Shown one piece after another: positions 6,891 to 12,536 of a DNA stretch of 12,536 bases. The notes beneath the pieces are model-generated. The model was not told where the DNA came from, searched no databases, and saw only the letters and a program-made list of their open reading frames with translations. Position 1 is the first letter of the stretch. Every line of letters begins with the position of its first letter. Source of the DNA: Anaerolineales bacterium UBA6668 (lineage in GTDB: Bacteria > Chloroflexota > Anaerolineae > Anaerolineales > UBA6668); assembly GCA_002455215.1 (NCBI GenBank), contig DKKK01000080.1, positions 1 through 12,536 on the forward strand, written 5' to 3'. The position numbers and the translations under genes are program-made.

Positions 6891-6965
6891 GTCGAAGAGT
6901 AGCCGTGTATTCGCACGATTTTGATGAGAGCTCGATTTTACTTTCTTTAATTCATTAACTTCCTT

Positions 6966-8891
6966 ATGTTTGGCTTTACCGGAAATATCTTACACGTTGA
7001 CCTAACCACGCGCACACTGGAAATTGAAACCCCTTCCGAAATGTTCTACCGAGACTACATTGGTGGTAGCCTGCTGGGGCTGTATTATCTCACCCAATTT
7101 ACCCCAGCTGGCATCTCCGCCTTTGACCCGCAGAACACGCTCACCTTTGCCGTTGGACCCGCCACCGGTTTACCCATTAGCGGGCAAAGCCGATGCACTG
7201 CCACTTGCAAAAGCCCGACCACAGGCGGGATTGCCGATAGCCAAGCCGGTGGTTTTTGGCCCGCCGAGCTAAAATTTGCCGGTTTCGATGCCGTAGTGAT
7301 TCGCGGGCGTGCCAGCGAACCTTTGTATTTATTGATCAAGGATGGGCGTGCCAGCCTGCATTCGGCAAGCCACTTGTGGGGCAAACCCACGCTCGCCGTA
7401 GATCAACAATTGAAAGCCGAGTGGAATGACCCCAAGTTGGAAATTGCTCAAATTGGGCGGGCAGGTGAACAATTGGTCAATTTTGCCGCAGTGATGAACA
7501 TGAGCAACCGCGCTTGGGGGCGCACCGGCGTTGGGGCGGTGATGGGGAGTAAAAATCTGAAGGCAATCGTAGTGCGGGGCACGGGCAAGGTCATGCCCGC
7601 CGACAAAGCCACCATTGCCGCCCTCAGTAAGTGGGGTGCCAAAGAACTACCCACCAATGCGGATGTTGCTTCTTTGGGCAAGTATGGCACAGCGGGGGTG
7701 GTTATGCCGCAATATGGGGCGGGCGGCTTGCCATCCTTCAACTGGAATAGCGGCATCATGCCAACCGAAACCGAAGCAGAACTGATTAGCGGGGAACGCC
7801 TGTATGACGAACTGTTGGCAGGTGCGGCGGAAGGCAAGCAAGACCGCAAAGGGCGCGACACCTGCTATGCCTGTTTGGTGCGGTGCAAGCGCGTGGTGCA
7901 AAGCGAATGGCAAGGCACACCCATCATCCCCGAATATGGCGGTCCCGAATACGAAACCATCTCCACCTTTGGCTCCTACTGCGGCATCAGCGACTTGCAC
8001 GCGGTTAGCCTTGCCAACCAACTGTGTAACGAATATGGGGTGGATACCATCTCTTGCGGGGCGACCCTTTCTTGGGCAATGGAGTGTTTTGAAAATGGCG
8101 TGTTGACACTGGCTGATACCGATGGCATTGACCTGCGCTTTGGCAATGCGCCCGCCATGTTGGCAATGCTGGAAAAAACCTTACGCCGTGAAGGTTTGGG
8201 CGATGTGCTGGCAAATGGCAGTGCGCAGGCGGCAAAGCAGTTGGGGCGTGGGCACGACTATTTGCTCACTGTCAAAGGACAAGAGTTACCCGCACACATG
8301 CCACAGGTCAAACGTAGCTTGGCACTGATCTATGCCGCCAACCCATTTGGTGCCGACCACCAGTCCAGCGAGCATGATCCCCTCTACTCACCCGAAAACT
8401 ATCCCACCTACCAACGCTTTTTACAGCCAATTGGGCTGACCGACCCGCAACCGGAGCAGGCACTGACCCCCGAAAAGGTTAATTTTGCCTTGCGCACGCA
8501 ATACACCTACAGCATGGCAGATACGATGTCGGTTTGTCAGTTTGTCTATGGACCGGGCTGGCAGTTGTACGGACCGCAGGAGATGGCGCAACTGCTTCAA
8601 GCGGCAACTGGCTGGCAGATTTCGGTGGAAGAAATTCAACGTTTGGGGCAAAAGCGGCTCAACCTAATGCGGGCTTACAATGCGCGGGAAGGGCTAGACC
8701 ACCAACAAGACACACTCCCGCGCAAGCTGTTCACCAAGCCCTTGCAAGGTGGCATGAGCGATGGGGTCAAGCTGTCTCAGCAAGAATTGGCAGATGGCTT
8801 GCAAGCCTACTACGCGCTGGCAGGCTGGTCGCCCAGTGGGGTGCCAACTGCCGAAACGTTGGCAGAGCTGGGCTTGGGTGGGGTGCTGTGA
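6966..8891 (+). CDS. Aldehyde ferredoxin oxidoreductase family protein (tungstopterin, 4Fe-4S)
   Basis: Members of this family oxidise aldehydes to carboxylic acids, or run the reverse reaction, at a tungsten (rarely molybdenum) bis-pterin centre, passing electrons through a 4Fe-4S cluster to ferredoxin. The 641 residues match the family's length and order. The N-terminal domain includes GFTGNILHVDLTT (3-15), YIGGSLLG (31-38), VGPATGLPISGQSR (63-76) and the signature RAWGRTGVGAVMGSKNLKAI (182-201). The cluster ligands are C300-x2-C303-x3-C307 with a distant C524. GPEYET (326-331) and GADH (462-465) are typical pterin-site segments. The end YYALAGWSPSGVPTAETLAE is a normal family C-terminus, so this copy is intact. 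No obvious Shine-Dalgarno precedes ATG 6966, but the family N-terminus fixes the start. The last 133 bases recur at 11007-11158. The substrate is unknown. Confidence 0.95.
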   Translation: MFGFTGNILHVDLTTRTLEIETPSEMFYRDYIGGSLLGLYYLTQFTPAGISAFDPQNTLTFAVGPATGLPISGQSRCTATCKSPTTGGIADSQAGGFWPAELKFAGFDAVVIRGRASEPLYLLIKDGRASLHSASHLWGKPTLAVDQQLKAEWNDPKLEIAQIGRAGEQLVNFAAVMNMSNRAWGRTGVGAVMGSKNLKAIVVRGTGKVMPADKATIAALSKWGAKELPTNADVASLGKYGTAGVVMPQYGAGGLPSFNWNSGIMPTETEAELISGERLYDELLAGAAEGKQDRKGRDTCYACLVRCKRVVQSEWQGTPIIPEYGGPEYETISTFGSYCGISDLHAVSLANQLCNEYGVDTISCGATLSWAMECFENGVLTLADTDGIDLRFGNAPAMLAMLEKTLRREGLGDVLANGSAQAAKQLGRGHDYLLTVKGQELPAHMPQVKRSLALIYAANPFGADHQSSEHDPLYSPENYPTYQRFLQPIGLTDPQPEQALTPEKVNFALRTQYTYSMADTMSVCQFVYGPGWQLYGPQEMAQLLQAATGWQISVEEIQRLGQKRLNLMRAYNAREGLDHQQDTLPRKLFTKPLQGGMSDGVKLSQQELADGLQAYYALAGWSPSGVPTAETLAELGLGGVL

Positions 8892-8893
8892 GC
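8761..8893 (+). repeat. Direct repeat copy 1 (3' end of the AOR gene)
   Basis: This 133-base stretch, ending two bases after the AOR stop codon, recurs at 11007-11158. Only three substitutions are seen, all in the first 14 bases (8765, 8766, 8774); the remaining 119 bases are identical apart from a 19-base insertion in the other copy. It contains an internal hairpin, TGCCAAC (8842-8848) with GTTGGCA (8858-8864). Confidence 0.95.
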
Positions 8894-8921
8894 AAGGCTC
8901 GGTGAAATGAAACTGCTTTTT

Positions 8922-10184
8922 TTAGCGCAAAATGATGGGTAGGTGTGTTTTGCAAGGCGAAATGTCAAAAATGCGATAACGGCGTTTAATCAAAGCTAAA
9001 GTGCAATCGTTTCCGCGCTGAACTGCCCAATCTGCTTCAAATTCATCAAAAGAATTGTTATGATTGGCGTTGGTTAAGAAATACCAAATCCCTTTGTTAT
9101 AGCCGTTTAGTCCGTCTGTCATACGGTCGTCCGTTTCATTTGAAGCATCAAAAATATCTTTCCAAACTGCGGCTACCGTCAATTCGTTTTGCTCACCATT
9201 CCAATAGGTGACATTGTCAATATTAGAAGAAAATTCTAAACTTTCAATTTCCCACCCCAGTATATCCGTGTCGCTTTGTAATGCGGCTTGAAAAAAGTTT
9301 GACCAACCTTCACTATATGCGCAAGTTTGTGAGCTTAATACCAGTGGATCATGATTATAAAGTTGAGATGCGCACGCATTGATCACACTCCAATCCGAGA
9401 TGTATTTAGCCAAAACAAAATGACCATACTCATGTAAAACACCATCAGGATAGGATGCAGACCTAGGGGTTTGAATGAACAATTCCCCAGGTGTTTGAGC
9501 GATGATATCCCCCCAACGATAGCAATCTGTGGTTTCCATAGGCACATCCAGACATTTTTTAGGAAAGTTAATGGCTAACCTACGGTCGTCATTCCACGCT
9601 ACTTGGTTTTGTAAAAAATTATAGCCATCACGGGCAGTAAGGTCAAATAGGTAAAAAGCTTGACCTAGATTATATTCAAATTGATTTTCAAAGTAACTAC
9701 CAAAGGTGCGGTCGTAACGAACTACGCCCGACAAATTTCCGCCGATGTACTCATCAATAAAATATGAATAATTATTATTGCCAGGGTTTCGAATTTGAAC
9801 CCTGCTATCACTCAATTCAAAACGGACAGCAATTTGAACGGGTTGCGAAAAATAATATTCTGGACTTTGATAATAACCCTGAAGACCCGGCGTTTCCCAG
9901 CTATACAACTCATCTAAATAATTCCATGCACCTCCCAGAGACCAAAACAAGACAATGCGTACTCGTTGGGCAGGTTGGTCAAGCAATTTCATTTCATCGG
10001 CATAAAATGGTGCGGGACCTTTTTCTCTGGAAAGGGCGCGAAAGCGCAAAAAGCCGTACACGATGACCGACACATTCGCGGGTTCAGTGGTTGGAGAAGC
10101 AGAAACCACTTGAGTTGAAGAGCCAGCATAAAGTATCAGACCGAAAAGACTTGCCAAGAGTAATTTAGCAAATAAGCGAAACAT
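8922..10184 (-). CDS. Secreted zinc-metallopeptidase-like protein (HEYGH)
   Basis: A 420-residue exported protein, probably a gluzincin-type zinc peptidase. ATG 10184 is chosen because a full AGGAGG (10196-10191) lies six bases upstream; an in-frame ATG at 10211 lies on the wrong side of that site. Residues 4-22 form a signal peptide core, with likely cleavage after VVSAS (about 30). The zinc motif is H251-E-Y-G-H255, and AYSEGWSNFF supplies E292, a plausible third ligand 37 residues on. VAAVWKDIFD (337-346) resembles a segment found after such motifs in other secreted HEYGH proteins. Six cysteines in the presumed mature part (211, 221, 271, 288, 394, 411) suggest disulfides and an extracellular location. 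The region before HEYGH (about 31-245) has no domain I recognise. The stop lies 17 bases downstream of the lipoprotein stop-to-start gap; the two genes form a likely operon. The substrate is unknown. Confidence 0.8.
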   Translation of the reverse strand: MFRLFAKLLLASLFGLILYAGSSTQVVSASPTTEPANVSVIVYGFLRFRALSREKGPAPFYADEMKLLDQPAQRVRIVLFWSLGGAWNYLDELYSWETPGLQGYYQSPEYYFSQPVQIAVRFELSDSRVQIRNPGNNNYSYFIDEYIGGNLSGVVRYDRTFGSYFENQFEYNLGQAFYLFDLTARDGYNFLQNQVAWNDDRRLAINFPKKCLDVPMETTDCYRWGDIIAQTPGELFIQTPRSASYPDGVLHEYGHFVLAKYISDWSVINACASQLYNHDPLVLSSQTCAYSEGWSNFFQAALQSDTDILGWEIESLEFSSNIDNVTYWNGEQNELTVAAVWKDIFDASNETDDRMTDGLNGYNKGIWYFLTNANHNNSFDEFEADWAVQRGNDCTLALIKRRYRIFDISPCKTHLPIILR

Positions 10185-10201
10185 CAAACACCTCCTAAAA
10201 A

Positions 10202-10855
10202 TTATTGACAACTCTCTGCTGAAATGGTTGGGGTGGGTGGAGGGGTATAAAATATTGCGGTAGTATCAAAGGTGGCGGTGGTCTTGTTGTAATCGGGTAA
10301 CTCGCCATTTTGTTTGATGGCATTCGCTGTACCGGTTGGGTATTCAACCACTTTATAATAATCTCCCGCAGAAAACTCTGTTTCGGTGCTGTAAATATAC
10401 AATTCTGAAATGCCCAAACTCGAACCACCATTGTAAATATCTACAAAATTTTGGGCGGCTGCATGGACATCAATTACCACAAGTCCGGGTTTTCGAATGC
10501 ACAAACGCACGCGGTGTTCAACTTTTTCGTCTGCTTTTGCTGGTAAGGTTTGGGTTAGTGAGCCAGATACGATTTTTACAATTTCTTGGTAAGCCATCTC
10601 GTATTGGCCGCTTGAAAAAAATTCTGAAAATAGTACATTATTTTCATCCGCAGTATCACTTTGTTGAATTATCATTATTAGGTCAAAGGCACTTCCGACT
10701 TTTGCATCCCCTTCAATGTATAAAGATTCAATAATCGGACGAGAGCCTGTCTTTTGCGTCCCTTGATAATACACCCCATTGGGCTTGCTAGGCGAGCAAG
10801 CAACAACCAAACAACAAACTCCAAATAAAATGTACCAAAATTTTTTTGTTGGCAT
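10202..10855 (-). CDS. Predicted lipoprotein of unknown function
   Basis: A 217-residue lipoprotein. ATG 10855 follows a strong AGGAGGG (10865-10859). The signal is short and ideal: K4-K5, hydrophobic 7-19, lipobox VVA-C20. The mature part has alternating hydrophobic strands with an HRVRLCIRKPGLVVIDVHAA block (113-132), and resembles a beta-sandwich, perhaps Ig-like; this is a structural impression, not a family match. The C-terminus is proline-rich (YTPPPTPT) and ends with a Cys two residues from the end. The next gene, the secreted peptidase-like protein, starts 17 bases after this stop with its own AGGAGG between, so the two are probably co-transcribed and may act together at the cell surface. 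A -10-like TATTAT lies upstream, but no convincing full promoter was found. Confidence 0.75.
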   Translation of the reverse strand: MPTKKFWYILFGVCCLVVACSPSKPNGVYYQGTQKTGSRPIIESLYIEGDAKVGSAFDLIMIIQQSDTADENNVLFSEFFSSGQYEMAYQEIVKIVSGSLTQTLPAKADEKVEHRVRLCIRKPGLVVIDVHAAAQNFVDIYNGGSSLGISELYIYSTETEFSAGDYYKVVEYPTGTANAIKQNGELPDYNKTTATFDTTAIFYTPPPTPTISAESCQ

Positions 10856-11006
10856 AAGCCCTCCTGCAAAACAATTAAATCATCAACCGATAATAGTATT
10901 ATGAAACTAATCATCTAAAAGGAGTGTAGCACCAAAAACCAAAATCACTATGTGCAGTTTGAAAAAAAAAAACGGGTTTGATTGTGCAAATTGACTAAGA
11001 GAAGTA

Positions 11007-11158
11007 ATGGAATCAAGCTCTCTCAGCAAGAATTGGCAGATGGCTTGCAAGCCAACTTTTGGTTGGTACGCCTACTACGCGCTGGCAGGCTGGTCGCCCA
11101 GTGGGGTGCCAACTGCCGAAACGTTGGCAGAGCTGGGCTTGGGTGGGGTGCTGTGAGC
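11007..11158 (+). pseudogene. Orphan copy of the AOR gene 3' end, with a 19-base insertion
   Basis: This matches 8761-8893 almost perfectly but carries an extra 19 bases at 11051-11069 (or the equivalent 11054-11072; the ends share GCC). The insertion, GCCAACTTTTGGTTGGTAC, contains a 5-bp hairpin (CCAAC/GTTGG) and shifts the AOR reading frame. The AOR frame reads KLSQQELADGLQA before the insertion and is scrambled after it. Upstream DNA shows no more AOR sequence, so this is a fragment, not a second gene. It ends 29 bases short of the DedA stop codon. Confidence 0.9.
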
Positions 11159-11187
11159 GGGATGTGGGAGGGGATGGATGGGAATTC

Positions 11188-11778
11188 TCAGCGGGTGGAT
11201 TTCCCTTTCTTGCCTTTCAACAACCAATAAGCCCCACCCATCACCAGCACAATGCCCACCACCACACCACTCAAACTGCTCACCAAATCGCTCAGGGCTT
11301 CCCACTGCGTGCCAAACCCATAGCCTAGTCCGCCATACAATACCAACCAAAGCAGTTCACCACTAGCGGAAAACCCGACAAAACGGATTGCTGGGATGCG
11401 GCTAGACCCAGCCAGCAAATTGACGGGTAAAGCAATGGGCGTAATCAGCCAGCGCGTCATAAAAATTGCCATACCACCGCGTTTATTAAAGTATGCTTCG
11501 CCATTTTTCCACGAGGTGGATGATTGGATTTTGGCGGGCAAATGCTGTCCAAGCCAGTAACCAATGGCATAACTAGCAAAATCTCCCAAAACCACGCATA
11601 TCCAAGCGACTATTAAGCTAGAAACTGGCTCTAGGATATTTTGTTGCACAAATGCGCCACAAGCAATGACAAAAAAAGTGCTCGGTAAGGGCGCTCCCAT
11701 TGCCGTTAAAAACACGACCGCACCGACTACCCACAAGCCATACAATACCAAATAGTTAAGCAGTGTATCCGAACTCAT
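11188..11778 (-). CDS. DedA-family (VTT domain) integral membrane protein
   Basis: A 196-residue inner-membrane protein of the DedA/SNARE-associated family, whose members are linked to lipid flipping, membrane potential and envelope stress. Hydrophobic segments lie at about 8-27, 32-45, 52-78, 112-124, 134-156 and 168-188. Family landmarks are GAPLPSTFFVIACGAFV (28-44), GD at 65-66 with YAIGYWLG, and FMTRWLITPIALPVNLLAG (106-124), followed by R127 and F133..G140-x3-W144. The last residues are basic (KGKKGKSTR). The ATG overlaps the stop of the preceding gene (ATGA, 11775-11778), so translation is coupled. Which DedA branch it belongs to, and its substrate, cannot be read here. Confidence 0.85.
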   Translation of the reverse strand: MSSDTLLNYLVLYGLWVVGAVVFLTAMGAPLPSTFFVIACGAFVQQNILEPVSSLIVAWICVVLGDFASYAIGYWLGQHLPAKIQSSTSWKNGEAYFNKRGGMAIFMTRWLITPIALPVNLLAGSSRIPAIRFVGFSASGELLWLVLYGGLGYGFGTQWEALSDLVSSLSGVVVGIVLVMGGAYWLLKGKKGKSTR

Positions 11779-12380
11779 GGCTGTTGGGTCAACTCGTCCG
11801 CAACAGCGTTAACGGCTTGCACCAGCGCAGATTTTCCCCCCGCATAATCCTGCTCTTTGGCAAGCAGATCTAGTGGGAGGTATTCATTCCCGGCTTGGGG
11901 CAAATCCAATTGCTCGAAAAATATTGAGACAGGCACGCCCATACAATTCGCTACATATTGCAAGCTGACCCACTCACCAATGGGTGGTTTGCCTGTGGCA
12001 ACTGGGTTGGCGCGGTAGGAGGCAATGGCATCCCGCACCGTTTGCAAAATGGCAGGTTCTTTTCCATGTTGGATGGGAGCGTGGCTCAGATAGTCACGCT
12101 CTACCATGAATAGGGGCTTGTTTTGTGTATTTGTGTCGGTGGGTAGCCCCAAAGCTTGCAGTAAGTAGGGCTCTGGGACGGCGTAGGTGACTGCCACAAA
12201 GCCAAAGGGCATCCAGGCGCGTAAGTCTTCCACCTGCGCTTCGGCTCGTCCAAAACCTTGCTGGCGAATGTATTTCAGCTCTTGATAGGAGTGCCAAGCG
12301 CGTCTGCCATAAAAAAACATCACTATTCCGCCGATACAGAGCAGTGCAACGGCAAGGAGCGTGCGAGTACGATTAGACAT
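11775..12380 (-). CDS. Membrane-anchored protein with an internal duplication, coupled to DedA
   Basis: I do not recognise a named family. The 201 residues start with one transmembrane helix (7-24) followed by basic residues, so the bulk is probably cytoplasmic. Two gap-free repeat units stand out: 55-80 (AWMPFGFVAVTYAVPEPYLL then QALGLP) and 136-161 (EWVSLQYVANCMGVPVSIFF then EQLDLP). They share W, an aromatic, VA, VP and a final L-x-LP. Each is followed at a similar distance by a helix (111-123 ILQTVRDAIASYR; 185-197 ALVQAVNAVADEL). The units could be small helical, helix-turn-helix-like modules. The gene overlaps dedA by 4 bases, pointing to a joint membrane role. No strong ribosome-binding site precedes ATG 12380. 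Confidence 0.8.
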   Translation of the reverse strand: MSNRTRTLLAVALLCIGGIVMFFYGRRAWHSYQELKYIRQQGFGRAEAQVEDLRAWMPFGFVAVTYAVPEPYLLQALGLPTDTNTQNKPLFMVERDYLSHAPIQHGKEPAILQTVRDAIASYRANPVATGKPPIGEWVSLQYVANCMGVPVSIFFEQLDLPQAGNEYLPLDLLAKEQDYAGGKSALVQAVNAVADELTQQP

Positions 12381-12536
12381 AGGATAAATTGAGTAACGAG
12401 TGCGTTGCTAGGGTGCTAGTTTTGAAAGGCGTGATTGGGCGTAGATGCGAGAAATGCAAATGCGAATAAAGAATACTCCCAAAGAGTCGCTTTGTCTAGT
12501 TATCTTCGTCACGGATGCAGGGCAACCGCATGAAAA

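Larger units (their letters stand above)
8894..11006. other. Two-gene cassette between direct repeats of the AOR 3' end (possible inserted segment)
   Basis: The segment holds only the peptidase-like and lipoprotein genes, both on the minus strand with strong ribosome-binding sites, and is visibly more A+T-rich than the AOR gene beside it. It is bounded by the 133-base repeat on the left and its copy on the right. An 11-base A-run (10962-10972) sits just before the right repeat. A segment that joins next to a gene's 3' end and leaves a copy of that end on its far side would look like this. No integrase or transposase gene is present, so the mechanism is unknown; plain duplication with insertion, or an assembly join, are alternatives. 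Confidence 0.4.

Noticed and set aside
6780..6920. Cobalamin riboswitch, suggested by AACTGTGAGCGG
   Set aside because: The conserved CCCCGC partner just before ACTG and the B12-box (AGNCAGGA-like) sequence were not found in the right order.
8892..8935. Rho-independent terminator after the AOR gene (GAGC-AAG-GCTC and a T-run)
   Set aside because: The stem is only 4 bp and the T-run (8918-8925) lies about 20 bases beyond it, so the two parts do not form a standard terminator.
11051..11069. Integron attC-like site in the 19-base hairpin
   Set aside because: The stem ends do not match the RYYYAAC/GTTRRRY core consensus and no integrase gene is present.
10982..11230. 82-codon plus-strand open frame over the AOR fragment
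   Set aside because: It needs a TTG start, matches AOR only in its first part and then runs out of frame after the 19-base insertion; it is a by-product of the duplication.
12408..12536. Minus-strand frame open from the right edge to a TAG at 12408
   Set aside because: The 42 codons show no recognisable motif and no family match; a partial gene entering the window is possible but unsupported.

Overview
The window looks like a piece of a free-living bacterial chromosome. The mix of genes fits Chloroflexota best: a tungsten-type aldehyde ferredoxin oxidoreductase, a BMP-family lipoprotein, a DedA protein next to a membrane-anchored tandem-repeat protein, and a secreted HEYGH peptidase. No rRNA or marker gene is present, so this assignment is an inference of low to moderate confidence. 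No tRNA, rRNA, CRISPR array, transposase or integrase was seen.

Left part (1-5726). A repeat-rich gene-free stretch (1-330) precedes a BMP-family lipoprotein (331-1512). Its stop codon overlaps the start of a small four-cysteine protein (1512-1745). Facing them is a 1020-residue hybrid sensor histidine kinase (1760-4822, minus). About 900 bases without a convincing gene follow (4823-5726). They hold a second copy of the composite palindromic element seen at the left edge, other palindromes, and a good minus-strand promoter match with no obvious gene behind it.

Middle (5727-8891). A D-2-hydroxyacid dehydrogenase (minus) and an aldehyde ferredoxin oxidoreductase (AOR, plus) diverge from a 297-base region. 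That region can fold into a roughly 134-base closed structure, placed like a 5' leader of the AOR gene.

Right part (8892-12536). Two minus-strand genes with strong Shine-Dalgarno sequences encode a lipoprotein and a secreted zinc-peptidase-like protein. They lie between two copies of the AOR gene's last 133 bases. The second copy (11007-11158) carries a 19-base hairpin insertion and is an orphan gene fragment. This is the clearest sign of a past rearrangement or insertion in the window. A translationally coupled pair closes the window: a membrane-anchored protein with an internal duplication, and a DedA-family membrane protein.

The genes do not form one pathway. Supported functional units are BMP plus small Cys protein (coupled start), lipoprotein plus peptidase (a likely cell-surface pair), and repeat protein plus DedA (coupled start). 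The most notable observations are the flanking duplication of the AOR 3' end, the candidate structured leader, and the overlapping small Cys protein.
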